Positions 44,062-55,299 of a stretch of DNA of 64,000 nt are shown piece by piece. The first letter of the stretch is position 1, and every line of letters begins with the position of its first letter. Below the pieces are notes generated by a model. That model had not been told where the DNA came from and did not search any database. It saw only the letters and a list, made by a program, of their open reading frames with translations. The DNA lies in NCBI GenBank assembly GCA_011799875.1, contig CM022302.1:54103153-54167152 (forward strand), read 5' to 3'. The translations under genes were made by a program, and so were the position numbers. This DNA is from Thinopyrum elongatum. Taxonomy: Eukaryota; Streptophyta; Magnoliopsida; Poales; Poaceae.

Positions 44062-45663
44062 TGATTGTGGCTAGAACTACGTCGGTATTTCCCCAAAGAG
44101 GAAGGGATGATGCAGCACAGCAATGGTAGGAATTTCCCTCAGTGGTGAGACCAAGGTTATCGATCCAGTAGGAGAACCAAGCAACACCACGTAAACGGTA
44201 CCTGCACATAAAGAACAAATACTTGCAACCCGACGTGTTAAAGGGGTTGTCAATCCCTTTCGGGTAACGGTGCCATATATTGTCGAGTTGATGGGAGAAA
44301 AATAAAATAGATTGGATAAATAGATCTCAAATAAAATAAAGTGCAGCAAGGTATTTTTGGGTTTTTGATAATATAGATCTGAAAACAAAAGATGCAAATA
44401 AACGAAAAGGAAAATAGCAATATACATCTGAGAGTATATGATGAGAAAATAGACCCGGGGGGCGTAGATTTCACTAGTGGCTTCTCCCGAGAAAAATAGC
44501 ATATGGTGGGTAAACAAATTACTGTTGGGCAATTGATAGAACTTCAAATAATCATGACGATATCCAGGCAATGATCATTATATAGGCATCACATCCAAGA
44601 TTAGTAGACCGACTCCTTCCTGCATCTACTACTATTACTCCACACATCGACCGCTATCCAGCATGCATCTAATGTATTAAGTTCATGGAGAAACGGAGTA
44701 ATGTAATAAGAACAATGACATGATGTAGACAAGATCTATTCATGTCGGAATAGACCCCATCTTGTTATCCTTAATAGCAACGATACATACATGTCATTTC
44801 CCTTTCTGTCACTAGGATTAAGCACCGTAAGATCGAACCCATCACAAAGCACCTCTTCCCGTGGCAAGAAAAATCGATCTAGTTAGCCTAACTAAACCAA
44901 AGATTCGAAGAAGAAATACGAGGCTATAAGTAATCATGCATATAAGAGATCAAAGAGACTCAAATAACTTTCATGGTTAAAAAGATAGATCTGATCATAA
45001 ACTCAAAGTCCATCGGATCCCAACAAACACACCGCAAAAAGAGTTACATCAAATAGATCTCCAAGAGACCATTGTATTGAGAATCAAAAGAGAGAGAGGA
45101 AGCCATCTAGCTACTAACTACGAACCCGAAGGTCTACAATGAACTACTCACACATCATCGGAGAGGCACCAATGAGGATGATGAACCCCTCCGTAATGGT
45201 TTCTAGACTGGATCTTGTGTTTCTGGAACTTGCGGCGGCTGGAATTTATTTTTCGTCGACTCCCCTAGGGTTTTTGGACTTCCAGGGTATTTATAGAGCA
45301 AAGAGGAGGTTCGGGAGGCGACCGAGGTGGGCACAACCCACCTGGGCGCGCCTGGGTCCCCAGGTGCGCCCTGGTGGGTTGTGCTCCCCTCGGAGCCGCC
45401 CTCAGGTACTTCTTCAGCCCATCGTGTGTCTTCTGGTCCAGAAAAATCACCAAAAAGTTTCGCTGCATTTGGACTCCGTTTGGTATTGATTTTCTGCGAA
45501 GTAAAAAATAAGCAAAAAACAACAACTGGCACAGGGCACTATGTCAATAGGTTAGTTCCAAAAAATGATATAAAGTTGCTATAAAATGATTGTAAAACAT
45601 CCAAGAATTATAATATAACAGCATGGAACAATAAAAAATTATAGATACGTTGGAGACGTATCA
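44062..45663 (-). repeat. RT4 5' LTR
   Basis: 1602 bp; minus strand TGATACGTCTCC at 45663. TATAAATA (minus) at 45288-45295 is the likely TATA box. Confidence 0.94.
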
Positions 45664-48225
45664 GTCGTCTCGGCGGTTTTTTATATCCACATTTAAATCA
45701 CGCTTCAGCTGTGAGTGACCCACTCCTTCGAGCCTATCAACATGTTTCTTCAAGGGCAAACCAAGAGATTGATCATCATTTATGACATTCTTGCAGAATG
45801 ATATACACTCCTGGATTAGATAGGCCTGGACGATGCTTCCATCTGGATGGGCTTTGTTACGAACGTATCCCTTCATAGTTCCATTCATCCATTCAAACGG
45901 GAACATGGTATGTAAGAATGTCGGTCCAAGGTCTTTCACCTCTGCAACAATATGAACTAGTAGATGGACCATGACATCAAAGAATGACAGTGGGAAATAT
46001 ATCTCAAGTTCACATAGTATTGAAATGATCTCCTCTTGTAGTCGTGTCAGATGCCGCACACTGGTCGACTTTCGAGACATAGCGTCGAAAAAGTTGCATA
46101 AGTCAATAAGTGTGTTGCGGACATGATCGTCCATTATCCCTCTGAGAGCTACCGGACGTAATTGTGTCATCATCACATGACAGTCATGCGACTTCATGTC
46201 GCTAAACCTTTGTTTTTTCGAGTCAAGATACCTGCGTATGAGTCCCGAGTAGCCAGAAGGAACTTTCATGCCGTTGAGCCATTTGAAAACTTGAGAAAAC
46301 TCATCCTCGTTGAGAGTGAAGCAAGCTGGGGGGCAATAATCATCTTTGGTTTTGGACACAGTTTTTCCCTGGGCTGACTCGTTGGCTTTGGCGTTTTTTT
46401 CCCTTCACCTTGTCCTTGGTTGTAATGGACGATGAGGGTTGAAGCTCTTCCATAATACAGATATCTTTCAAGTCTTGTGTGGCCCTCAGATCATCTTTAC
46501 TCTTTGGCATGTCAAATGGTGTGCCAAGCAAACTCTCGCACACATTTTTTGTGATATGCATCATATCAAGAGAATGAGGCGTACTGAGTAGTTCCCAATA
46601 CTCCAAGCCCCAGAAAACAGACTTCCTTTTCCATACTTTTAGCAGCATTTTCTCAAAGGAGTTCTTTCTTTTCTTTCCTGCCTTAGGGCAATCTTCCCAA
46701 TTCATTAACATTTGCATGATTTCTGCTCCAGGCCTCTTATGCGGTGGCCCTCGGGTCTCATCAGTGTTGTCGAACAGATCTCCATGAGTTCTCCACTCGT
46801 CATCTTTGTGAAGCCACCTTCTATGGCACATGAACACTGTTTTGCTACTGCCCTTTTTCGATAGCTGCCGATAAGATGTCTCATCCATACATTTAAGACA
46901 ACCACAGTGTCCATGGCACACATGTCCGAAAATATATCCGTAACCCAGATAGTCATGAACGGTCGTGAGCAATGCTGCTCTCATGTGAAAATAATTTCCT
47001 CTGCGAGCATCCCAGGTTTTGACTGCTTTGGACTTCCATAATATTTCTAACTCCTCCTTCAATAGCTCAAGACATGTGTTGATATCATTGCCAGGTTGGG
47101 TTGGCCCTTGATTTAGCATAACCATGTGTATGTACTTTTGTTTCATGCAGAGCCAGGGTGGGAGGTTGTACTATGTGTGCTACTCTGGTTGCCAAATGGA
47201 TTTAGTCCATCACTACTGACACCCAACCTAGCGATTCTTGCTTCTGCTGCGAATTCTGGTTCTAAATTGTCCAGTGCTTTCAACTGACAACAATCTGCGA
47301 TATGTCTCAGAATCCCATCACTTTTAGACTTTATTGTCTTGTGCCAAGTCATGTTCTTTGCTTCCTTCAGGTCAGCGAAATAACGCTGCAAGCGAGGAAT
47401 CAACGGAAGGTACCATACAACTTTTCGAGGTTCCCTCTTTCCAGGCCTGTATCGAGGTTCGTTGCAAGTTGGATACTCAGTTTTGTTCTCATGCTAATTC
47501 CTATATAAGATGCAATCATTGATGCATGCGTGATATCTTACATGCAGCAAATCAAGTGGACACACGATATTCTTCGCCTCATCTACACTACGAGGCAACA
47601 AATTCCCCTTTGGCAAAACTTTGTGTAAATATTCCAATGTAGCATCCAGACTTGCATCTATACTCTTGAATCTTGCCTTGATGTCCAGAAGTTTGAGCAT
47701 GACGTGCAGGCGGGTGTGCTCGGGATCGCAACCTTCATACATTGGAGTTTTCGCGTCTGTTTCCAGTTGCGCCAACTTTAGAGCCTCTTTAATAGCAGCT
47801 CTCTCGGTTGTCGTCTTCTTCCAAAGCAGATCTTTGACATGAGGATCTTGTACCATTGTAGCCAATGACATATCCTGTGTGACAGTCTCATGATCCTCTT
47901 CATGTTCGGGTGGCATTTCATCATTTCCTCCTCCATGCGCATGTTCATTGTTTCCTCCTTCTGGCGGCTCTTCTTCATCGCCAAGGTTTCCAGCATCATT
48001 GTTTCCTCCTTCATCATCGCTAACATCCTCCTCACCATGCTTTGTCCATCGTGTATAACCTTCGACGAAACCACGACGGAGCAAGTGCGCCAGCACGCTG
48101 CCTTCGAACGGGTTGTGCAAAACTCTATTTTCGCATGTCGAACATGGACATAATATTTGCACTTCACCCTTTTGTATCATATTTGCCACCGCGAAATTGA
48201 GAAAGCCCTTCACACTCCAATCCAT
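45664..48225 (-). pseudogene. CACTA-B tnp2 transposase, N-terminal and central part
   Basis: The En/Spm-type transposase of CACTA-B. From ATG 48225: a Transpos_assoc-like N-terminus (CPCSTCENR, HLLRRGFVEGYTRWTKHGE), an acidic linker, then the TNP2 region (GPTQPGNDINTCLELLKEEL, HCGCLKCMDET, KKRPGAE-like, KSVFWGLEYW, LDMMHITKNVCESLLG) and a DUF4218-like block (LPVALRG, FPLSFFDVMVHLLVHIV, GPTFLHTMFPFE, HPDGSIVQAY). Damage: TAG at 47494-47496, a roughly 25-bp loss near 47165 (between THST and NLPPWLC) that shifts frame, and an extra A in an A7 run near 46390. RT4 then splits the gene, which continues at 39599. The starting ATG fits the family's usual MDxSW-like beginning. Confidence 0.92.
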
Positions 48226-48303
48226 ATTGAATCTTTCGAGAGGCGGCGATCAACTAGCACTGCAAAGGTAAAAGTACTAAAATAATTAGATATATTAGCA
48301 ATG

Positions 48304-48443
48304 ACGGCATAAAAACATTTGGCATGACCTTTGCTAAAAAAAGGGACATATGAGTGCCATAAATTTGACGAAATGGAAATGAATCAACGTTTCGCCAAAA
48401 CATTGGCAACTCTAGCTATAGACATTCATGCAAAATGAAACAT
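48304..48443 (-). repeat. CACTA-B leader-intron repeat, copy 2
   Basis: See 37739-37878. It lies just upstream (minus strand) of the tnp2 start codon, probably in the first intron, since a C-rich leader-like sequence follows at about 48590-48630. Confidence 0.75.
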
Positions 48444-48880
48444 CGATATCGCACGACACAACAATAATTCACGAGCATTATGCAATTTCTCGGATATCCA
48501 ACATCCATCACATATCCATCCATATGCGAAATCCTCGAATATATGCACATAAATTAACGAGAAGTTTGGTCTTTTTTACCTCATCAAAGGTGGGGGAGAG
48601 GGGGCGGGGGTCGGCCAACCGTTGGAGGCGTCATTAATGGAGTGTGGTGAAAATTTTAATGCAAGGTGTCTGTGTTTGAGTGGGTGGAGAAGAGAAGTAG
48701 CTAGCTTAGTTAGCGAGTTAGACTGTGTGAACTAGCTTAGATATAGCTAACTAGCTACCTACTTAATTAAGAAATCAAGAGAAAATATTTGATCTTTTTC
48801 TCAAGAAGAGAAAAGAGAGAGAGAGGATGAAGAGGAAAGAGGGAGGAAGAAGAAGAAAATATCTATATGGGTGAAACGTC
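48444..48880. other. CACTA-B tnp2 promoter/leader region
   Basis: It contains CTAGCTAACTAGCTAC-like words (about 48705-48770) and a purine-rich tract, GAGAGAGAGGATGAAGAGG (about 48815). No gene. Confidence 0.5.
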
Positions 48881-49270
48881 AATAGTGTTGCGACGTAATT
48901 ACTGGCGTTGACATACTAGAGAATGCCATTAGAAACTTTTGTATCCCTGGCGTTCTGGAAATGCCCACGCCGGTGTTATGTTGGCTAAAAAATTGATGGG
49001 CCTGCAAAATCTACTGCTGGCGTCACTTACCAGGCTACTCCATAGATATTCGGAATAGTACCGGCGTAGTGAACTTATGCTACGCCAGCTCTAACTTGGG
49101 ACATGGCAGAACGTTGGGACCCACGTATAGGTGGCGTTCTCTATTATTCCTACGCCAACAATAACAGCACACCTATGGCATACGAAATAGCCCGACGCCA
49201 CTACTATTTAAAAAAAATAGTGCTGGCGTTCTTTCAAAATGGCGCACCACCAACGAATGTTGTGGCTAGC
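48881..49270. repeat. CACTA-B right subterminal repeats
   Basis: TACTGGCGTTG, CTGCTGGCGTC, ACCGGCGTAG, CTACGCCAGC, CCTACGCCAAC and GTGCTGGCGTTC mirror the cluster at the left end. Confidence 0.7.
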
Positions 49271-49289
49271 ACTTTTTCCACTAGTGTGT

Positions 49290-50275
49290 TGTTTTAATAA
49301 AATACTTAGATCTGAAAGTTTTTAAATAAAAGAGAGTCCTCAAATAGCCACCCATTTACTTAACTACTCACTTGATCTTCACTTATATCTTTTTGGAGTA
49401 GTTTGTCATTTACTCTTGTGCTTCACTTATATCCTATGAGTAATTTGTTGAATGAATTGAGTATCATGAAGTTGAAATTACATGTTCATATCATGCCTAG
49501 TAGTAGCTTCACATTGGGTTTAGAAAGTGAAATCCTTTGAAGCTTGGCAATCACAATATTGATCAAGCAAGGAATTCATGAAATGATTAGTATAAGGAAG
49601 AGAACTTTCATACACAAATATATTATCTTGGACATCTTCTATGATTGTGAATACCCATTAATTATCTTCTATGACAACCTCTGCTTCCCTCTGCGAAGGG
49701 CCTATCTTTTACTTTTCAGTATTTACTTTTATGCAAGAGTCAATAGTATACATTCTCATGCCAACCACAATTATTATCTAGTTTGCAAGCATCATGTGGT
49801 GGGGAAAAATCTAGGCACATATGGCCAGTAAAATATATTTAATCATGATTTATTATTGTTGACAATTATCTCTATGATAAATGACTTGCGAGGCGAAACA
49901 TTAAGCCCCTATCTTTCTCTGTGTTCGATGGATGCCATTTGTTCTAAAAATATGCTTTGAGTACTAGCAATCATAGAAGACTATATGATGATTGAGTATG
50001 TGGAGCTCTTAGTTAGAGTTTGTTGACTAAGTTGAATTGCAATTGTTTGGTGACTGAGAACATATGTTGTCAAGTTTCAAGAGAATTCATTGTTTGAACC
50101 ATAACATGTGAATTGGTTGCTACTTTAACATGAGAAGTTTTATGAGAAAGAGTTGTTGTTATGATGCTAGGAAAAGTGATTCAATTTATCATTGATCAAA
50201 CTTATGCACTTTGCTAGCATTCACACTTCATAAATTACTTCTTTTACCGTTTACCTACTCGAGGACGAGCAGGAA
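49290..50275 (+). other. RT3 internal region resuming after CACTA-B
   Basis: It matches RT2 at 28.1-29.0 kb, with reversed ATAAGTGAAG words at about 49376-49430. Extra sequence at 49640-49960 is absent from RT2. No gene. Confidence 0.72.
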
Positions 50276-50291
50276 TTAAGCTTTGGGATGC
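50276..50291 (+). other. RT3 polypurine tract, mutated
   Basis: TTAAGCTTTGGGATGC; the usual GGGG is TGGG here. Confidence 0.8.
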
Positions 50292-51838
50292 TGATACATC
50301 TCCAACGTATCTATAATTTATGAAGTATTCATGTCCTGTTTACAACAATTTTATATGGTTTTGGTATGATTTGCATGGAACTAACCCGGACTGACGCTGT
50401 TTTCAGCAGAACTACCATGGTGTTGTTTTTGATGCAGAAATAAAAGTTCTCCAAATGCAACAAAACATTTTGACGATTTGTTTTTTGAACAAAATAGGCA
50501 CTAGAAGCTTCGTGGGAGGACCAAAAGCTGAAGGAGGTGAGCACAAGACACTGGGGCGTGCCCCGGTGGGTTGTGCCCACCTCGAGGCCCATCTTCGCGT
50601 GATTCCAATGCTAAAAAATCCTATAAATAGAGAAACCATCAGAAATAACCCTAGATCGGAAGTTCCGCCGCCCCAAGCCTCTATAGCCCCAAAAAACCAA
50701 TCGGGAGCCCGTTCCAGCACCCTGCCGAAGGGGCAGATCTTCACCGGAGGCCATCTTCATCATCCCTATGGTCTCCATGATGAGGAGGGAGTAGTCCACC
50801 CTCGGGGATGAGGGTTTGTACCAGTAGCTATGTGCTTAATCTCTCTCTCTCTCTCTCTTGTTCTTGAGATGGCACAATCTTCATGTATCTCAGGCTTTGT
50901 TAATATAGTTGGATCATATGGTGTTTCTCCCTCTCTATCTTATTGTGATGAATTGAGTTTTCCCTTTGAGATTTTGTTTTATCGGATTGAATACTTTTAT
51001 GGATTTGAGAACACTTGATGTATGTCTTGCTATGAACACCCATGGTGACAATGGGGTATCATACTGATTCACTTGATATGTGTTTTGGCACTCAACTCGC
51101 GGATTCCCGAGGTGACATTGGGGTAATCTATGCATAGGGGTTGATGCACGTTCTCGTCTTTGTTTCTCCGGTAAAATCTTGGGGCACTCTTTGAGGTTCT
51201 TTATGTTGGATTCAGTATTATGAATCTGAATTTGCTTTGGTGTTATTCTAGTACGAACTCTTGTTAGATCGATCAGAAAGAATAACTTGGTGTTATTTTA
51301 GTACGAACTCTTGGATAGATCGATCAGAAAGAATAGCTACAAACAATTTCTTCTTATGTTCTCCTCTAGATAAGAACTTTGGAGTGATTCTTCGTCACAT
51401 GTTGAGGGATGGTTATATGATCTAATTAGATTAGCATTATTGAGAGATTGCACTAGCGAAAGTACGGACCCTAGGCCTTGTTTTCAAGCATTGCAATACC
51501 ATTTGTGCTCCGTTTTATCACTTGCTACCTTGCTGTTTTTATTTATTCAGATTATAAAAATATATTTCTACCATCCATATTACACTTTTATCACCATCTC
51601 TTCGCCAAACTAGTGCACCTATACAATTTGCCATTGTATTGGGTGTGTTGGGGACACAAGAGACTTTTTGTTATTTGGTTGTAGGGTTGTTTGAGAGAGA
51701 CCATCTTCAACCTACGCCTCCCACGGATTGATAAACCTTAGGTCATCCACTTGAGGGAAAATTGCTACTATCCTACAAAACTCTGCGCTTGGAGGCCCAA
51801 CACGAGTCTACAAGAATAAAGTTGCTTAGTAGACATCA
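50292..51838 (+). repeat. RT3 second LTR
   Basis: 1547 bp, TGATACATCTCC...TAGACATCA. TATAAATA at 50622-50629. Full-length match to 31516-33084. Confidence 0.94.
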
Positions 51839-51989
51839 AGCTCTTTTCTGGCGCCGTTGCCGGGGAGGTGAGTGCCTGAAGGTATATCTTTAGATCTTGC
51901 AATTGAATCATTTAGTTTCTTGTTTATCACTAGTTTGGTTTATAAAAAGAAAACTACAAAAAAATGGAATTGAGGTGGTCTTATATTGT
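51839..51989 (+). other. RT3 second primer site and truncated internal sequence
   Basis: AGCTCTTTTC, then TGGCGCCGTTGCCGGGGAGG (51849-51868) and the ORF start ATGGAATTGAGGTGG, cut off after TATATTGT. A 3' LTR should not be followed by a primer site, so this marks a second element unit. Confidence 0.9.
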
Positions 51990-53009
51990 GCTAGGCCAGA
52001 AGGAAGCATCTCCAAGGGCCATGAAACAGAGGAGGTCATTGAGTTTTGTGTTGACTTTATTCATGACCTTAAGCACATTGGTGTTCCCGAATCACGTCAT
52101 GAGGGCAGACTTGGTGGAAAAGGCACGCTAGGAAAGGATTCAGTAATATGTAGGGACGGGCATCCTTGGGCGCAAGCACACTACACAGTTCTACAAAATT
52201 CTAGCTTGGTGGCTCTGTATATCGAGGAACACCTGGATAGTGTACACTCCAAGAACCCAGAGCTGTCTGAGCCCAAGATCAAACGTACACACATGGCGTC
52301 ATTCGGCGGTTGGTTGCAAACACGTCTCATGCATGACGACACTATTGGAGATGAGCTGTACTTGCTGGCCAAGTCACCATCTTCGACTATATCGACTTTC
52401 AAATTGTACGAGATAAATGGGAATACATTTTACATGATCACCCAAGATAAAAAGAGCACCAACCAAAATAGTGGTGTCCGGCTTGATGCAGCAAACACCA
52501 ACAGGCCAAAGGACACATATTATGGTTACATAGAGGAGATATGGGAACTTGACTATGGAAGTGATTTGAAGGTCCATTGTGTTTTGGTGCAAATGGGTCA
52601 ATCTGACAGGAGGCGGGGTAAAGGAAGACCCACGGTACGGAATGAGAACAGTGGATCTCAACAATCTTGGGTACACAGACGAACCATTCGTCCTAGCCAA
52701 TGATGTGGCGCAGGTTTTCTATGTGAAGGACATGTCTACCAAGCCAAGAAAAAGAAAAAAAAGGAAGCGAATACATCATACGATGAGCCAAAGCGCCACA
52801 TAGTTCTTTCAGGGAAAAGAAACATCGTGGGAGTGGAGGACAAGATAGAAATGTCAGAAGATTATGAAAATTTCCATGAAATTGCTCCCTTCACAGTGAA
52901 GACTGGCCCAAGCATCCTGTTAAATGATGAAGATTGTCCATGGTTACAGCGCAAAGGGACACACACGAAGAAAAAGTTTTATACCCCAAGATCCCACTCT
53001 GGGATGTGA
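51990..53009 (+). pseudogene. CACTA-A tnp2 transposase, C-terminal fragment 3
   Basis: It opens with ARPEGSISKGHETEEVIEFC and runs through SRHEGRLGGKGTLGKD, HYTVLQNSSLVALYIEEH, FGGWLQTRLM, SPSSTISTFKLYEINGNTFY and the DUF4216-type DTYYGYIEEIWELDYG. A frameshift near 52580 and another in an A run near 52755 break the C-terminal part (NLTGGG, EPFVLANDVAQVFYV, then SGKRNIVGVEDK), which ends at a TGA near 53007. By comparison with CACTA-B, about 0.5 kb (most of the DUF4218-like block) between GPASYAL and ARPEGSI is gone. Confidence 0.92.
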
Positions 53010-53194
53010 CCGGCTTCGCCGTCATCACTTTCTTCTCTAGTGAGTTTCCGGACTTATCTCGAAAGTCCCACTTTGGACAAACCGGAGGGAATCTTTGTAA
53101 TAGTTAGGGGTATATGTGTTTTGGCATTTGAAATGCGAAGAAACATTATGTAGGAGTTAATCAATGCAATTATGTCCCAAAAAATATTTAACTA

Positions 53195-54570
53195 TTTTTC
53201 ATGCATTTATTGATTTTTTTAGCTAAATGACCCTGAAATTGAAAAGCACTAAAATGAACTCTGAAAAGGTTGAAACTTGGCATTGTATCATCATTTCACC
53301 CACATAGCATGTGCTAAAAAGTTGAGAGGTTTACGGCAAAAACTGGATGCACTTCACGTACAAAATGGACAATCTCTTTCGAAGTATCAGGGTTTCGGAC
53401 GAAAACTCATCTGTTAGAAAGGCATTTCATTTTTTTAAACTTATTTCAACTCCAATCTATTTGTGCATTCAATATGCAGCATTCAAAGCCACATAATCAA
53501 TTTTCAACCCTTTTCTGACTTCATTTGTTATTTTTCATTCATTTAATGATTTATTTTGACCTAAATGACCCTGAAATTGAATAGCACTACAAATGAACTC
53601 TGAAAAGGTTGAAAGTTGGCATGGTATCATCATTTCACCCACACAGCATGTGCTAAAAAGTTGAGAGGGTTACGGCAAAAACTGGATGCACTTCGTGTAC
53701 AAAATGGACAATCTCTTTCGAAGTATAAGGGTTTCGGACGAAAACTAATCCGTTACAAAGGCATTTCATTTTTAAACTAATTTTAACACTAGACTTTTTG
53801 TGCATTCAATATGCACCATTCAAAGCCATGTCATCAATATTCAACCCTTTCTGACTTCATTCGCTATTTTTCTTGCACTTAATGATTTTTTGAGCTAAAT
53901 GACCCTGAAATTGAAAAGCACTACAAATGAACTCTGAAAAGGTTGAAACTTTGCATGGTATCATCATTTCACCCACATAGCATGTGCTAAAAAGTTGAGA
54001 GGGTTACGGCAAAAACTAGATGCACTTCGTGTACAAAATCGACAATCTCTTTCGAAGTATAAGGGTTTCGAACGAAAAGTCATCTGTTCCAAAGGCATTT
54101 CATTTTTTTAAACTTATTTTAACTCCAAAATTTTTGTGCATTCAATATGCACCATTCAAAGCGAAGCAATCAAATTTTCAACCCTTTCTGACTTCATTCG
54201 CTATTTTTCATGCATTTTAGTGAAATTTTTGAGCTAAATGACCCTGAAATTGAAAAGCACTACAAATGAACTCTGAAAAGGTTGAAACTTGGCATGGTGT
54301 CATCATTTCACCCACATAGCAAGAGCTAAAAATTTGAGAGGGTTACAACAAAAACTGGATGCACTTCGTGTACAAACTGGACAATCTCTTTCGAAGTATT
54401 AGGGTTTCGCACGAAAACTCATATGTTACAAAAGCATTTCATATTTTGAACTTATTTTAACTCCAGACTTTTTGTGCATTCAACATGCACCATTCAAAGC
54501 CACATCATCAATTTTCAATCCTTTCATACTTCATTCGCCATTTTTCATGCATTTAATGAATTTTTTGAGC
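53195..54570. repeat. CACTA-A tandem array, period about 337 bp, four copies
   Basis: The phrase AAATGACCCTGAAATTGAAA recurs at 53225, 53563, 53897 and 54236 (spacing 338, 334, 339), each followed by GAACTCTGAAAAGGTTGAAA, TCACCCACATAGCA and GGACAATCTCTTTCGAAGTA. A fifth copy decays near 54570. It lies between the two CACTA-A genes. Such arrays are common in Jorge/Caspar-type wheat CACTAs as I remember them. Confidence 0.9.
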
Positions 54571-54932
54571 TATAAAACTAAAAGAGCTAAACAAAATCTG
54601 TTTTTGATTAAAATACCCATTTAAAATAACCTAAAAATTACCAAATTGAATATAATGATAAAACACACTAATAGTAAATAGCAGGAAAATGAATCACGCA
54701 AAAATCTATTTTTAAAGTAAAGTTATTCACAAACTAGTGATTCACACAAATTTCAAAGAATTCAAATTTAAATTTTACAAATTTTAAAGCTACTGGCACT
54801 AACAGAAAGTTTATAATTTTTGTGACCTAAAGCAAAAAGATTTACTCAAAAACTCTAAATATTTGGCTGTAAGTAGAAACAAAAGAAAATAAATAAAGCA
54901 AAAAAACAAAATAAAAAAACTGGAAAAAGAGC
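54571..54932. other. AT-rich spacer of CACTA-A
   Basis: Low-complexity A/T-rich sequence, no gene. Confidence 0.5.
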
Positions 54933-54966
54933 TTTAGTCCCGGTTGCCACCACAAACCGGGACTAC
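54933..54966. repeat. TTTAGTCCCGGTT hairpin 1
   Basis: Arms TTTAGTCCCGGTT and AACCGGGACTACC around a CACCAC-type loop. The word is a common subterminal or internal motif in grass CACTAs. Confidence 0.75.
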
Positions 54967-55235
54967 CAATTGAAAAATTAACAAAAAATGCCCGCCTACT
55001 AGGCCACCATGGCCTGCATACGACTAGAAACCCAACTACTAGTTGGGCCAGGATGCAGGCCCACGGGGCAAGTAGGCCCAACAGGGCAGAGAGAGGTTCG
55101 TTAGGCCCACAGGCCTGCTTTAGAGAGCAGCTCGAGGTTGCAGCCGTGGCGGGGCTCATAAACAGGTCTGGGCGCCCTTCGCTTGGCGAGGTGGGACTAA
55201 ACATCCACCACACCACGGCGTGCCAGCACCAGGCA

Positions 55236-55270
55236 TTTAGTCCCGGTTGGAGCCACCAACCGTGACTAAA
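55236..55270. repeat. TTTAGTCCCGGTTGG hairpin 2
   Basis: 15-base arms with one mismatch around a five-base loop (AGCCA). It ends 9 bases before the TATA box of the second CACTA-A gene. Confidence 0.8.
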
Positions 55271-55278
55271 GGGTTTTG

Positions 55279-55286
55279 TATATAAG
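55279..55286 (+). promoter_or_regulatory. TATA box of the second CACTA-A gene
   Basis: TATATAAG followed 20-40 bases later by a pyrimidine-rich leader (TTTTCTCCCCCACTCTCTCC), the usual plant core-promoter arrangement. Confidence 0.55.
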
Positions 55287-55299
55287 CATGCACTTAGGA

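Larger units (their letters stand above)
39600..45663 (-). mobile_element. RT4: non-autonomous LTR retrotransposon inside tnp2
   Basis: LTRs 39600-40481 and 44062-45663; target duplication GTCAT (39595-39599) against GTCGT (45664-45668), one mismatch. The tnp2 frame reads through the junction (…RRDDFERAH…) once RT4 is set aside. Primer site 44031-44050, polypurine tract 40482-40497, one ORF, no pol. Closest relative in the window is RT1. Confidence 0.94.
36552..49286 (-). mobile_element. CACTA-B transposon, complete ends, with nested RT4
   Basis: It starts CACTAGTGCAGAAAAGCC and ends ACTTTTTCCACTAGTG, so the inverted ends share CACTAGTG and an AAAA block. Flanks are TGC (36549-36551) and TGT (49287-49289); the uninterrupted RT2 homologue reads TTGCTGTTTT, so this is a 3-bp TGC duplication with one later change. 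Subterminal GCTGGCGT/ACGCCAGC words abound at both ends. It holds tnp2 on the minus strand and the leader of a second minus-strand gene whose body is absent. Without RT4 it is about 6.7 kb, short for a two-gene CACTA. Confidence 0.95.
31516..51989 (+). mobile_element. RT3: LTR - internal - LTR - partial internal, with nested CACTA-B
   Basis: LTRs 31516-33084 and 50292-51838. After the second LTR the element does not stop: a second primer binding site and about 150 bp of 5' internal sequence follow (51839-51989), then tnp2 resumes. No target duplication is found. About 0.5 kb of tnp2 is missing at this point. The simplest reading is a tandem LTR-int-LTR-int-LTR array formed by unequal recombination, followed by a deletion that removed the rightmost part together with tnp2 sequence. 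CACTA-B (36552-49286) is inserted in the internal region. Confidence 0.88.

Noticed and set aside
53195..54570. CRISPR-like array
   Set aside because: Units of about 337 bp without unique short spacers in a plant genome; it is a transposon tandem repeat.
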